Source: Verrucomicrobiota bacterium (GTDB taxonomy: Bacteria; Verrucomicrobiota; Lentisphaeria; JABSQK01; JAJFLO01). From it: a stretch of DNA of 64,000 bases. The stretch covers positions 1-64,000 of the forward strand of contig JAJFLQ010000159.1 in assembly GCA_021772615.1 (NCBI GenBank), in the 5' to 3' direction. The translations under genes and the position numbers were made by a program. Below the pieces are notes generated by a model that saw only the letters and a list, made by a program, of their open reading frames with translations, had not been told where the DNA came from and did not search any database. Below, piece by piece: positions 45,042 through 54,651 of the stretch (position 1 is the stretch's first letter; every line of letters starts with the position of its first letter).

Positions 45042-46934
45042 CTAAGCCTCCTTCAATGCATTACTGAACAATTTTTCGTACCTCTCCACCGACGTCCCCA
45101 ACATGCCCATTATCCAGGACGACGCACCTGCTATATGCTCATAAAGCGAGCGACTCTCGGACAGCGCATCCTGTATGCCCGCCGCATTGTCGCACCCGCG
45201 AGCATCGAATCTGCACGACTGTATATGCATGCTTACGGCCTTGACCGCGGCGGCCACAAGTTGCATTGCCATCGTTTGCGTGGCCATAAATTTATCCAGT
45301 GTGTCCAAACGTGTATAAAGGTTGTCCGTCTGCGCCGTACGCTGTCGCGATTCGAGAAGGCGATCGACGATGCTCATCGCATCAGCTGCGGCGGCCTCAA
45401 GCTGCTGGAGTTCTGTTTCCGTGCGTTCATAGATTGCCCTCACATCCCGCGGGTCCGGCAATGTCGAATACGTGTGGCGCTGCTGTATTTCCTCACCGAA
45501 TCGCGAGGCCTCCGGCAACAGAAATTCAGAAATTTGCGACGGTCGAATCAGATCGCAGTTGGCGATTCTGGCGCCGGCATTGTTTGCATTCAAAAAAATC
45601 GTTCCCCTGACCGCATTCAAGTCTCGGAGAACAGATTCCATTATCGAGATGTACAGGGAAAATTGACGCGATGTTCCGACGGTCTCCGCGTAGTTTCCCG
45701 GCACGCGCACCAGGCTGGTATTTTGAAACCGTTCACCATCGTACATGCTATCCTTCGCATGAGTCGTGCCATCGTCCAAAAAAGCCAGATCCTGCCCCAC
45801 CATCATCACCGGCGAACAGCCCATGTAAGCTGCTGCATGAATGGCCGTTACCGCCACAGTCCCGCCTGCGATGAGTTCGCCCTGCGCCGCGGCGAATGCA
45901 GCAAGCCATTGGTTGAACTCCGGCAGCACGTTGGATGAGAAACTAAACAATCGGTCGTTAAACATGTTGACAATCGACGGGAATACGATGGATGCCGAAA
46001 TGAGGAATACGTCATCCGCGGCGACTGTGTCAAACTGGCGCCAGGCCTTGGGATCGCTGTCTATCGCCACAACGAAATGGGGGCGCACACCGGCCTTTAG
46101 CAACGGCTTCAACGCCGTACCGACACAGATTATCATGGCGCGTTCATCGACGTCCCGCAGTATGTCCAGCGAATCTGTGAGCGACGGTCCGGCAGCAACC
46201 ACGATCGCCGGCATCCCCTTGAAGCCATCCTTGAGCTTCGACACGCCGGGATTTGAGAGCAACACCGGCAGGTTCACCAACGTATGCTGCTGCCATTCGT
46301 CACTGAACGCTGCAAGCGTACCGCGGTCCATGCCGTCGAGACGACTTTCGGTGAGCAACCGCTCGCGCAACGCCGTGAAACGCGACGCATACGCACGCTG
46401 TAATCCCGGATGCAGAAAGATATGGAAGGCAAAGCGACCGCGAGTCGACAACAGCCGCCGGTATTCACGCGCGATGCCTTCATGGCCTTCCCCCACATGA
46501 AACCGTAGATCGCAATCATATCCGGCGTCATCGGCGAGATCCAGCCGTTCGAAGAGCCACTTTACGCGCGACGGATCGTCATCTACCACCAGCACCGCAG
46601 CGTCCTTTGCCGCACACCGACAGATCGCCTTGGCGTGCTGCAGGTCGGTGATCCCGACGACCACAATCAACGATGACCAGTCGACGTTATTTTCGCGTGC
46701 CCAGTTCGCGACCTGACGTTCCGCCTCCTCCGTGGGATTCCGTCGCGTGTTGAGAGAGATACACACACTGTCGAACAGCGTAACGTCGATATGGTGCATA
46801 CCGGCAGCGGCAGGCGAGATGCTCAGTTTGTCGGTCGGCGCCCCAGCTCGGGTCACGGCATCCGCCGTAGCTCTTGTTGCGCGGGCGCCGATGAAAGCCA
46901 GATTGGATTCAAGATAGGATACTGTCGAGGTCAT
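45042..46934 (-). CDS. Motility-associated factor glycosyltransferase (Maf, DUF115)
   Basis: 630 residues, typical Maf size. The central domain has 'MPAIVVAAGPSLTDSLDIL' and 'AMIICVGTALKPLLKAGVRP' then 'HFVVAIDSDPKAW', the MptE-like/DUF115 core that handles a CMP- or nucleotide-activated nonulosonic acid. Maf enzymes attach pseudaminic or legionaminic acid to flagellin Ser/Thr in the cytoplasm before export. The gene overlaps the preceding small gene as ATGA and leads directly into fliS, the flagellin chaperone, an arrangement that fits glycosylation of chaperone-bound flagellin. Sugar-synthesis genes (pse/leg) are not in the window. Confidence 0.88.
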   Translation of the reverse strand: MTSTVSYLESNLAFIGARATRATADAVTRAGAPTDKLSISPAAAGMHHIDVTLFDSVCISLNTRRNPTEEAERQVANWARENNVDWSSLIVVVGITDLQHAKAICRCAAKDAAVLVVDDDPSRVKWLFERLDLADDAGYDCDLRFHVGEGHEGIAREYRRLLSTRGRFAFHIFLHPGLQRAYASRFTALRERLLTESRLDGMDRGTLAAFSDEWQQHTLVNLPVLLSNPGVSKLKDGFKGMPAIVVAAGPSLTDSLDILRDVDERAMIICVGTALKPLLKAGVRPHFVVAIDSDPKAWRQFDTVAADDVFLISASIVFPSIVNMFNDRLFSFSSNVLPEFNQWLAAFAAAQGELIAGGTVAVTAIHAAAYMGCSPVMMVGQDLAFLDDGTTHAKDSMYDGERFQNTSLVRVPGNYAETVGTSRQFSLYISIMESVLRDLNAVRGTIFLNANNAGARIANCDLIRPSQISEFLLPEASRFGEEIQQRHTYSTLPDPRDVRAIYERTETELQQLEAAAADAMSIVDRLLESRQRTAQTDNLYTRLDTLDKFMATQTMAMQLVAAAVKAVSMHIQSCRFDARGCDNAAGIQDALSESRSLYEHIAGASSWIMGMLGTSVERYEKLFSNALKEA

Positions 46935-47362
46935 GTATGCAAACTTTGCTCAACCCGGTCGGCCAGGGCCGGGAGGATACGTGAAAACGCCTTCATCAGA
47001 TCACAGAAGTCGAATCGCAGTACGTCGCCAACTTCAATGTAGTTACCTGCTTCCGACTCGCTGCAGATCGTGCCCAGCAGTTTCTCATAGGCTTCACATC
47101 GCGCCATGAATTCGGCGTATTCTGTGGGTTCGAGGCAGTCTTCGCACACCTCCATAACTGTGGCACAAAACGTTGCAAATTCGCCCAGCCGCGGAATGAG
47201 ATCCTTCAAGCCTTTCAAGCCGGCATGATCATCGCCTTTGTCGAAGGCCCCGCTGCATGCCGCAAACATTCTACTGAACTCGTCAAGTCCTCCCTGCGAA
47301 CTGCGTAAGGCGGTGACGGTCATGGTCTTGATTTCAGTTACTTTGGGGTCTACAGCGTTCAT
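46931..47362 (-). CDS. Small cytosolic protein of the flagellar operon, unknown
   Basis: 143 residues from the ATG at 47362, chosen because GGGAG lies just upstream; a longer frame to 47395 has no ribosome site. The protein is acidic and helical, with four to five cysteines scattered ('FCATVMEVCEDCLEPTEYAE') and no membrane segment or signal. It is not recognised. Its TGA overlaps the Maf start, so it is co-translated with Maf and is probably a partner in flagellin handling. Confidence 0.6.
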   Translation of the reverse strand: MNAVDPKVTEIKTMTVTALRSSQGGLDEFSRMFAACSGAFDKGDDHAGLKGLKDLIPRLGEFATFCATVMEVCEDCLEPTEYAEFMARCEAYEKLLGTICSESEAGNYIEVGDVLRFDFCDLMKAFSRILPALADRVEQSLHT

Positions 47363-47573
47363 TTTCGGTCTCCCTAATTTAAGTTCCCGGCTCACCCTCG
47401 CCTGCAGCCCTTTATCGTTGCGCGTTTACCAACGCGGGTTGCCGCGCAAATACGGATAATACCGTGTAAACCTTTGCCGTCCACCGTAATCCGGCGACAG
47501 ACGGAGATGTGGTCTACAAAATGCGCCGCGAGACGCCGGACCGTTGGACAAGCACAGGTTGAAACGCCCGCGA

Positions 47574-48989
47574 CTATCCGCCACAAGCGAGTTCGGCGAC
47601 CGACTCCTCGTCTACGGCCATGCCATCACGCTCATACTCATGCAGCTTGTTGCGCAGCGTACGAACGCTGAATCCAAGAAGCCCGGCTGCCTCGGACCTT
47701 CGACCTCGGGTGCGCTTCAGAGCCCGAATGATCGCGAGTCGTTCGATCTCGCGGATATTAAAAAGATCCTCGTACACCGCGCTACCGTTGCCGGCAGCGG
47801 ACGGGCCCCGCTCACAATTCACAATTTCTCGCGGCAGACGGTCCCATTCGATGTCCGGACCGTCTTCCAGTATTGCGATACGCTCTATCATATTCTCCAT
47901 CTCGCGGATATTTCCGGGCCAGGAGTAATTGGAGAGGTACCGCAATGCCTCCCGTGAAAACTCCAGCGGCCGACGCAGTTGCTTCGCCTGTCGTTCAAGA
48001 AATTCCTTCGCGATCTCGATTACATCATCGCCGCGGTCCCGTAAAGAAGGCAGGCGTATCGGGAATACGTTAAGACGGTAGTACAGGTCTTCGCGGAAAT
48101 TTCCAGCGGCGACTTCGGCCTTCAGATCGCGGTTGGTCGTGGCGATGATGCGTACGTCGACCTTAATGGTCTTCGTCCCCCCGACGCGTTCAAACTCTGA
48201 TTCCTGCAACACGCGCAGCAGCTTGGCCTGCATCGCAATGTTGATCTCGCCAATCTCGTCGAGCAACAGCGTGCCGCCGTTCGCCAGTTCGAAGCGTCCG
48301 ATACGTCGCCCCGTGGCCCCGGTAAAGGCGCCTTTTTCATGACCGAATAACTCGCTCTCCAGCAGGTTCTCGGGGACGGCAGCGCAGTTCATCCGTATAT
48401 ACGGCCGGTTGCCTTCGGGATTCGACAGCTTATTGATTTCACAGGCGATTAATTCCTTACCCGTGCCGCTTTCTCCGGTCAGCAGCACGGATGCCCGTGT
48501 TGGCGCGACGCGTTCAACAAGTCGCATGATATCGCCAAGCTGGTCCGACGACCCGACGACACGTTTGAGCTGGCCGTTGCTCGCGGACAGCTCCTTGTTG
48601 AAATACAGGTTGCATTCGTTCATCTGGCACCACTTGCCGGCCTTCTCGATAAGAATGTCTGCCTGGTCCGGTGAGAACGGCTTAATAATAAAATCAAAGG
48701 CGCCAGACCGCATTGCTTCGACTGCTGTTTCCACAGTTCCGTACGCTGTCATGATTACGAAAAGCGTGTTCACCGTAAGCGACCGTGTCTCGTTCAAAAC
48801 GTCGAGGCCGCTTACCTTACCCATCTTCAGATCGACGAACGCCATCTGAAAATCCTCGGACTGCAGACGCTTGATGGCTTCCTCGCCGCACGACGCGCAA
48901 ACGACATCAATCCCATGGCGTTTCACGGTTTCGGCGACAGCCTGACGCACCAGAAAGTCGTCGTCTGCCACTAATACTCGATCAATCAT
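47574..48989 (-). CDS. NtrC-family sigma-54 activator (FlgR/FlrC-like)
   Basis: 471 residues. Receiver domain 1-120 with Asp53 in 'MAFVDLKMGKVSG' and Lys in IIKPFS; AAA+ domain ~145-390 with Walker A 'GESGTGKE', the sigma-54 contact loop GAFTGA and Walker B 'GGTLLLDEIGE'; C-terminal Fis-type helix-turn-helix 'RRSEAAGLLGFSVRTLRNKL'. It remodels sigma-54 RNA polymerase when phosphorylated. The kinase gene lies three bases upstream and FlgN, Maf and FliS are neighbours, so the likely targets are class II/III flagellar promoters as for FlgR or FlrC. I could not find a convincing -24/-12 element nearby. Confidence 0.9.
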   Translation of the reverse strand: MIDRVLVADDDFLVRQAVAETVKRHGIDVVCASCGEEAIKRLQSEDFQMAFVDLKMGKVSGLDVLNETRSLTVNTLFVIMTAYGTVETAVEAMRSGAFDFIIKPFSPDQADILIEKAGKWCQMNECNLYFNKELSASNGQLKRVVGSSDQLGDIMRLVERVAPTRASVLLTGESGTGKELIACEINKLSNPEGNRPYIRMNCAAVPENLLESELFGHEKGAFTGATGRRIGRFELANGGTLLLDEIGEINIAMQAKLLRVLQESEFERVGGTKTIKVDVRIIATTNRDLKAEVAAGNFREDLYYRLNVFPIRLPSLRDRGDDVIEIAKEFLERQAKQLRRPLEFSREALRYLSNYSWPGNIREMENMIERIAILEDGPDIEWDRLPREIVNCERGPSAAGNGSAVYEDLFNIREIERLAIIRALKRTRGRRSEAAGLLGFSVRTLRNKLHEYERDGMAVDEESVAELACGG

Positions 48990-48991
48990 AT

Positions 48992-50185
48992 CTACCTCGA
49001 TTGGTTTAGTTTTATTGAGAACTCGGTGTATTCACCGACACGGCTGCTGCACGTGAGCTTGCCGCCGTGGCCTTCAATCATGCGATGAGATAGGGCCAGG
49101 CCGAGGCCGATGCCGCCGTCCTTGGTAGTGAAGAATGGGTCAAAGATCTTGCCGATGACCTGACTGGGAATACCGCGACCGTTGTCACGCACAACGATCG
49201 TCACAGACGACGACGTGTCATTAACAGCAACTGTAACCCGCCCGTCGGCATTAAACGGACATGCCTGGATTGCATTCAACATGATATTCGTAAGTACCTG
49301 GCGAATCTGTACCGGATCCACCTTGGCCACCACCGGGGTCGCCGGCTGTTCGATTTCAAATGCGACCTCGTGATCAGCGGCCAGAGGCTGCACCATCGAC
49401 GCCGCATCCTCGATCAACAACATGAGGTTGTGGTCCGAATAGTCGGCCGGCATCTCGCGGGTGTAGTTCAAGAGGTTGCTCACGACCGCATTCAGCTGTC
49501 TGACGCCATAGATAATTTTTTCGGCCAACCCACTGGGCACGTCCATGCTCTTTAAGTCACGTACGAGCAGGGTCGCGAACCCCTCAATGCCGCATAGAGG
49601 ATTGCGAATTTCGTGGGCTACACTGGCTGCGACCTGTCCGAGTGCCGCCATGCGATCTTCCCGCGCAACACGCTCCTGCAGGTTCCGATGGTCCGTAACA
49701 TCCTTGATCGAGATTAACTTTCGGGGTTTCGTCTGTCCGGCCTGCGACATAGGGATAACGGACACCAGAAAAATCCGCGTTTCGGAATCGACAGACAGCT
49801 CAATCTCGACGTTGCGGACCGGCAAGTCACCATCCACAAGCCGCTGCAGTGCCGGCCAATTTCCAAAACCGCTGCATGCCGGCGCATCGCCAAAAATCTC
49901 GACAGCGGAACGGTTTGCTAACGCGACTGTGCCGGAGGTATCAAGGAGAAAGACGCCGTCGTTGATGGTCTCGAGTATACCCGACAGCCGTTCCTTCATG
50001 GTCTCGATTTCCTGAATACGCCGCGCCAGCTCCTCGTTCTTCTTCGCCAACGATAGCTGCGCATTGTCGAGACGCGTCTCCAGCTCACGATGGGACTTCT
50101 CCAGCAGGTCCGCATGTACCTGAAACATGCGAAACGCTTCTACCAGCGATGGGTGATGATCGTTTTTTACAGGCGTCGTCGTCAT
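48992..50185 (-). CDS. Cytosolic PAS histidine kinase, partner of the sigma-54 activator
   Basis: 397 residues without membrane segments. Residues ~25-70 are a coiled coil, ~68-170 a PAS domain ('GILETINDGVFLLDTSGTVA'), then HisKA with His191 in 'ASVAHEIRNPL', and HATPase with N-box 'NIMLNAIQA' and 'DNGRGIPSQVIGKIFDPFFT'. The layout matches FlrB/FleS/FlgS, soluble kinases that sense flagellar assembly state and phosphorylate the cognate activator. It stands between flgN-like and the NtrC-type gene. Confidence 0.88.
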   Translation of the reverse strand: MTTTPVKNDHHPSLVEAFRMFQVHADLLEKSHRELETRLDNAQLSLAKKNEELARRIQEIETMKERLSGILETINDGVFLLDTSGTVALANRSAVEIFGDAPACSGFGNWPALQRLVDGDLPVRNVEIELSVDSETRIFLVSVIPMSQAGQTKPRKLISIKDVTDHRNLQERVAREDRMAALGQVAASVAHEIRNPLCGIEGFATLLVRDLKSMDVPSGLAEKIIYGVRQLNAVVSNLLNYTREMPADYSDHNLMLLIEDAASMVQPLAADHEVAFEIEQPATPVVAKVDPVQIRQVLTNIMLNAIQACPFNADGRVTVAVNDTSSSVTIVVRDNGRGIPSQVIGKIFDPFFTTKDGGIGLGLALSHRMIEGHGGKLTCSSRVGEYTEFSIKLNQSR

Positions 50186-50188
50186 AGT

Positions 50189-50674
50189 CTAGCTGCGATC
50201 GTTCAATATTTGGCCGCTCAGCTGCATCAGTGCCTTGCGATCTGCATGGCGTCCGCCGCGATTGTGACCGGTGCGAACTGCAGGATTATTTACCGGTACG
50301 TTAAGTCGGGACGGCGGCACGCCTGGTGGACCACTCTCGCCCCCGGCGGCTTTTCCGAGCAGCCGCGTCAAGAGACGTTCATTTTCGTTTTCGATCACCA
50401 GCAATTGCTCCAGCAGTTCGCTGAGCTCACGAATCAAGACACGGGTATCATCGCTGCGAGCGCCGGCGCCCGACTGCTGGTTGGAACGGTCAATTACGGA
50501 TTTGGTGATCTTGAGATTCTCGACCAGGGTCATCTTCCGCGACATGATGCTCATCACGTCCTTGATCTGTATCGTATCCTGCTCAAGATAGTATTGACGC
50601 TCGCCGATAAACACAGCCAGCAAGTGCTTGCAGTTTTTTATCTGCTTTTGAATGTCGGTTGTCAGTGTTGTCAT
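50189..50674 (-). CDS. FlgN-like flagellar export chaperone
   Basis: 161 residues from the ATG at 50674, which shares its A with the upstream TGA stop (a GTG at 50677 is an alternative). Residues ~10-105 are an amphipathic coiled coil with the FlgN pattern 'LLAVFIGERQYYLEQDTIQI', then 'MSRKMTLVENLKITKS', where FlgN typically has E...L...D...l...K. The C-terminal third is Pro/Gly/Arg rich. FlgN delivers hook-filament junction proteins FlgK and FlgL. Flagellar neighbours support the call. Confidence 0.65.
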   Translation of the reverse strand: MTTLTTDIQKQIKNCKHLLAVFIGERQYYLEQDTIQIKDVMSIMSRKMTLVENLKITKSVIDRSNQQSGAGARSDDTRVLIRELSELLEQLLVIENENERLLTRLLGKAAGGESGPPGVPPSRLNVPVNNPAVRTGHNRGGRHADRKALMQLSGQILNDRS

Positions 50675-53031
50675 CACATCAGGCCCCTTTCGCCAAGCTT
50701 TTCCACGCGCTTTCCCGCGGTAATGAGAGAGTCGATCAATTTGATCTGATCGCGTATAAATCGGTCTGCTTCCGGATCGCCGTTAGCGGCGGCGTCTTCA
50801 AGTACGTCCTCGTGTGCCCGTCTCAGCTCGTTCAGGTCCTGTGTTTCGTACACATTCGTCAACGACTGGAGAACCCAGTAGTCGACCCAGTCCTGCTCAC
50901 GAAAGGATTTGCGAACAGCAGCCAACAGCGCGTCTGCCCGGCGTGGATTTCGCACCATCGCCTGAGCGAGAAAAGCTTCATACAAGCGGCGCATCTGCAT
51001 GGCCTTCACAGTCGGATCCATATCCGTGTTAGCAATAAGATTGCGTAAGGTCGTTTGTCCCTGGTCGTATGCCTTGGGATAGTTGTGTGCAAGCGCGAGG
51101 ATATCGCGGTCGACCTGCACCTTCATGTTCTCAACGGGATCTGCGATTCGAGGCACGGCAACATCGTAGCGCCGAACGGCTTCGAAATATTGGCCATTTT
51201 TGACCGCCACCTGAATCCAGTTGATATACGCGGTAACGCCTTGCGGAATCGACAACAGCTCGTTTCGGTAGGTGCGAAAGATCTGGTTCGCCTTCTCGTG
51301 AAAACCGAGATTCGCATAACACTGGCCGATATTCGCGACGGCGGTAATCCATTGGACGTCCGACGTTGGTGCATTCTCCTCGCCCATGCTTGCAACCTCC
51401 TTGATAAAGCTGCGTTTCGCGATCTCGAGTGCGGCCTCGTAAAGCCCCATCTCATAATGCGCCGAGAGTGTTGTAACGATCGCCTCATCGATGTGAGCGC
51501 CGTCCGGGAACTTCTGCAGATACAGGTTGGCTCGCAAGGCCAGTACAGTCGGGTCGCGCTTCAATCGCAAAGCGGCGACAAGATTGAGATAGTGGACGTC
51601 TTCGTCATGGTAGTGGTAGACGGAATTCTGAAGGTACTGAGCGAACTGCTTTTCGGCGGCTTCGTATGCTTCCGCATGAAAGTTCAGGACAGCGTTTACG
51701 AACAGAACGCTGTCATCCAATTCCGGGCAGAATCCAGACTTGACCCGCGACAACGCATGGACGACGTTTTGCGAACGCTCAAGAAGACCGTTCTTGGTGT
51801 CGGCAAGATTCAGATGCTGCAACAGACCGTTGTCCCGGGGATAGAAATTGCGCAGGATCTCCATGCAGATCTCGCAGTTCTCCGCTTCGGCTGTGGATTT
51901 TTCGAGGATGCCGAAAAGCTGCCGCCAGCGACCCAGCCGACCAAATGTGGAGGCGAGTTTTTCGAGGCTTCGTGCCGGCACGTCATTGATATTGAATCGC
52001 TCGAAGACCTCTAGTAACAGCGAAGCAGCAGCGTCTACGTTGCCGGCGCGCGATTCCATATCGGCAAGCTCCTGGAGAGCAGCAAGCTTGTATTGTCTCG
52101 GGATCGAGCTGGCGATTACAGCGTTGACGGTGTCGTACGCGAGGTCAACTTCGTTGTTGCTCGCAACAAGTCGCAGCAGGCCGGCCTGAGCACGATGATG
52201 CTCACGATGAAGCACCGTCAGTTCTTTCACCAACTGCTCATAGTGACCACGTGCCTGCTTCTTAAGGCTCTCGCAAGTAACGTCCGGATTATCCGTTGCC
52301 GTCCGGTAGCGTTCAAATCGCTTATCGTCTTCGCAAATCGATACCAGCAGGTCGGCCACAGTTCGCAATGCCTCAGCCCAGATATCCTCGCTGTCGCTTT
52401 CCTCGGTGATCTTTCGCAATTCGGTCAAGGCAGCCGATTCCTTGCCCAACTGAAACTGGCACTCTGCCCACAACATACCGGATCGCCAACGCTCGACCGG
52501 CGACATGAGATAGCTCTGAGTTTCCTCGATCGTCGCTGCTGCCTTCTCCCAATCCTCCTGCATTATCATGAACTGCGCAAGCTTACGGTTCAGTTCCTTC
52601 TTGTCTTCGCTGTCCTTCGAAAGGAGGTATGCGCGATGATAGTATTTCGTCGCATACAGGGTGCAATCCCTGTAACCCGGTGAGTCGGTGCAATAGCGAT
52701 CGACAAAATTTGCGATTGTGAGATACAGATCGCGCTTCTGCTTCTCGGTCAGGTCGGGGGAGTCAAGGTCCATGAAGTGATCAATCGCCGTTGGCAGATG
52801 TACCGACGTCTCCGCTTCCGCGATCGTCTCCAGTGAACGCTCGAAAAACTTATGCTTGGCCTCTTGCTCTTCCTGCACCTGTTTTCGAATTCGCTGCTCG
52901 CCCTGCCAAATGTACTCGAGCGCTTTACTGGTGGTCAGCAGCGCTGCCGCCACGATGGCAAGCCGCCACACCAACTGGCCGGCTTGGTTTTTTATACGCA
53001 AATCCCGCTTTCGACTCGCACGGCTGTTCAT
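50674..53031 (-). CDS. Membrane-anchored TPR protein
   Basis: 785 residues from the ATG at 53031, which overlaps the receiver stop as ATGA; the longer frame to 53154 lies within the receiver gene. A basic head (NSRASRKRDLRIKNQ) precedes one hydrophobic segment (LVWRLAIVAAALLTTSKAL), then ~740 residues of helix pairs, many with TPR spacing ('SRAGNVDAAASLLLEVFERF', 'ALSAHYEMGLYEAALEIA' style repeats). It is probably a scaffold in the inner membrane facing the periplasm. The position between a receiver and FlgN suggests a role in envelope assembly of the flagellum. No specific family is recognised. Confidence 0.7.
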   Translation of the reverse strand: MNSRASRKRDLRIKNQAGQLVWRLAIVAAALLTTSKALEYIWQGEQRIRKQVQEEQEAKHKFFERSLETIAEAETSVHLPTAIDHFMDLDSPDLTEKQKRDLYLTIANFVDRYCTDSPGYRDCTLYATKYYHRAYLLSKDSEDKKELNRKLAQFMIMQEDWEKAAATIEETQSYLMSPVERWRSGMLWAECQFQLGKESAALTELRKITEESDSEDIWAEALRTVADLLVSICEDDKRFERYRTATDNPDVTCESLKKQARGHYEQLVKELTVLHREHHRAQAGLLRLVASNNEVDLAYDTVNAVIASSIPRQYKLAALQELADMESRAGNVDAAASLLLEVFERFNINDVPARSLEKLASTFGRLGRWRQLFGILEKSTAEAENCEICMEILRNFYPRDNGLLQHLNLADTKNGLLERSQNVVHALSRVKSGFCPELDDSVLFVNAVLNFHAEAYEAAEKQFAQYLQNSVYHYHDEDVHYLNLVAALRLKRDPTVLALRANLYLQKFPDGAHIDEAIVTTLSAHYEMGLYEAALEIAKRSFIKEVASMGEENAPTSDVQWITAVANIGQCYANLGFHEKANQIFRTYRNELLSIPQGVTAYINWIQVAVKNGQYFEAVRRYDVAVPRIADPVENMKVQVDRDILALAHNYPKAYDQGQTTLRNLIANTDMDPTVKAMQMRRLYEAFLAQAMVRNPRRADALLAAVRKSFREQDWVDYWVLQSLTNVYETQDLNELRRAHEDVLEDAAANGDPEADRFIRDQIKLIDSLITAGKRVEKLGERGLM

Positions 53032-53516
53032 GAGGCCACCTCGGAGCCGGCATCGCCGGGCGCAGCAGCGTCGTCGCCGATGGTCAACAGCAACTCCCGT
53101 TCGCCATCGCCAATAAGCCGTGGGAACTGACTGGCAGAGGCCGTGTTCAAACACGTCCGAATACTATCCAATAGTGTTTCGGCGTCCACAGGTTTGCGCA
53201 GCACCAGCCGCACCAGCCGCACGGACAAAAAGTGGCTGGGATCATGGCCGATAGCTGCACTCATGTAGATCACTGGGGCCGACAGACCGACCGCTCCCAG
53301 CCGTTCGATCAGCTGAATACCTTTACCGTCGGACAAATCGTGATCACAAATGATGAGGTCAAACGACCGATTCTGCGTTGTCCGCCAGGCCTTGGCTATA
53401 GAATTTACGCCGTGACAACTGAACCCTTTGGACTCGAGCAGATCGACATTGCTCATGAGCACCAGCGGATCGTCATCTATAAGAAGGATTGAACCATGAA
53501 TTTGTTTGATAGTCAC
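53028..53516 (-). CDS. Single receiver-domain response regulator
   Basis: 162 residues. 'HGSILLIDDDPLVLMSNVDL' gives the acidic pocket, Asp58 in 'LIICDHDLSDGKG' is the phospho-acceptor, and Lys in 'VLRKPVDAE' completes the site. The last ~35 residues are an extension without a known DNA-binding fold. It sits between the LysM protein and the TPR protein and may be phosphorylated by the PAS kinase of the same operon or by the CheA further on. Output must be through protein contact. Confidence 0.82.
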   Translation of the reverse strand: MTIKQIHGSILLIDDDPLVLMSNVDLLESKGFSCHGVNSIAKAWRTTQNRSFDLIICDHDLSDGKGIQLIERLGAVGLSAPVIYMSAAIGHDPSHFLSVRLVRLVLRKPVDAETLLDSIRTCLNTASASQFPRLIGDGERELLLTIGDDAAAPGDAGSEVAS

Positions 53517-53534
53517 TTGTCCGTCTACTCCGCG

Positions 53535-54212
53535 TTAATAGTCGAATGCACGCGTGAAGTTGAGTTGCGGTATGATCAATACCGTGCCGGCTTGAACCAG
53601 TTGCATCGGATCCCCGATCTTGTCGCGGTTTGCATTGTAGAGAATGCGCCACAATCCAGCGTCTCCGTAGACGTCGGTCATGGAGCTGATCTCCTTGAGA
53701 TTCGCCGCTTCCTTTACATGATAAAACTCGAAACTTTCGAGGTCATCCTTTTCCGGCAGTTCAGTAGGAATCGGCGGCGCGGTCACGGTTTGATTCTCAA
53801 GGTCGGGGGCAGGCATTTCGGCGACCATCGCAAGGATCTTCTCCTGCTTCATCTTAACCGATTGCAAACTCTTGAGTATGGCGATCAGTTCGCGGACCTG
53901 GCTCTCCAGCTGTTTACGATTCTGGCGCTCAACCGCGTATTTGTTTGCTCGTAGCTTCAGTTGCTCGATCATTCCGAGTGATATCTCCCCCTGGGTATCA
54001 CGCTCCCAACGGTCGAATCGCGCCATTGTCTCCGTGAGCACTTCACACTGCATTTTTACTTCCTTGAAGGTGTTTTTCTCCTCAGCCACCAGGTCGGGCA
54101 TTGCCGCAGCAACCGCCCCGGGCGTCTGCCCGCGGAGCGGCAACGTCGCGACCAGTGCCGCCAGCAGTATCGCTCCCCGAAAAACGGTTGTAGTACGAGT
54201 AAACACTTTCAT
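53535..54212 (-). CDS. Secreted coiled-coil LysM protein
   Basis: 225 residues. A signal peptide (FRGAILLAALVATLPLRGQ) is followed by a long coiled coil at ~40-130 and a LysM-like domain at ~165-218 ('FYHVKEAANLKEISSMTDVY' then 'WRILYNANRDKIGDP' and 'VQAGTVLIIP'), which binds peptidoglycan N-acetylglucosamine. The protein is probably periplasmic. It starts the minus-strand flagellar block, so it may anchor flagellar parts to the cell wall; that role is inference from position. Confidence 0.8.
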   Translation of the reverse strand: MKVFTRTTTVFRGAILLAALVATLPLRGQTPGAVAAAMPDLVAEEKNTFKEVKMQCEVLTETMARFDRWERDTQGEISLGMIEQLKLRANKYAVERQNRKQLESQVRELIAILKSLQSVKMKQEKILAMVAEMPAPDLENQTVTAPPIPTELPEKDDLESFEFYHVKEAANLKEISSMTDVYGDAGLWRILYNANRDKIGDPMQLVQAGTVLIIPQLNFTRAFDY

Positions 54213-54651
54213 CGTCGGACAATCCTGTATGTTTGTTTCTGCGGTATGGAGACTGTTGTAACAGCATCACATTGGCCTATCACATGGTGTCGCAGCACTG
54301 ACGCGCAAATAGCATGCCACGGTATGACGGCAAGGTCGCAAGAACGACCTTTCGCAACAGAAGCGCCGTCGGTCGTTTACTGCTTCAAGTGTAGAATTAG
54401 GCAACAGTTCGTGACTGCGAACCAATCAGCTGCCGCGCAGAGTACGCAGCCGCAGCCAACGCGCCCGGAACGTGCGCACACTATTAGGTCGGAATGATTA
54501 CGAGGCCGGGAATGCGCGGCAACCTAACGCCGCGCTCAGCCCGTTGGAATGAAACTTGCTGGCTAGTGCCGTATGCGACGAATAAAAAGAGCGAATACGG
54601 CCCCAGCGGCAAGGCCCGGATCCAAACAGCAAAAAAAAGGAACGGAAGGCA
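54213..54651. other. Divergent intergenic control region
   Basis: 439 bases between the flagellar block and the cheX-led operon. No gene was found. Promoters for both directions should lie here, but no sigma-70, sigma-54 or sigma-28 match was good enough to name. GGAAGG precedes the first cheX-like ATG. Confidence 0.5.

Noticed and set aside
47363..47573. Possible sigma-54 or sigma-28 promoter ahead of the small protein-Maf-fliS genes
   Set aside because: Read on the minus strand, no TGGC-N8-TGC or TAAA-N15-GCCGATAA match was good enough.
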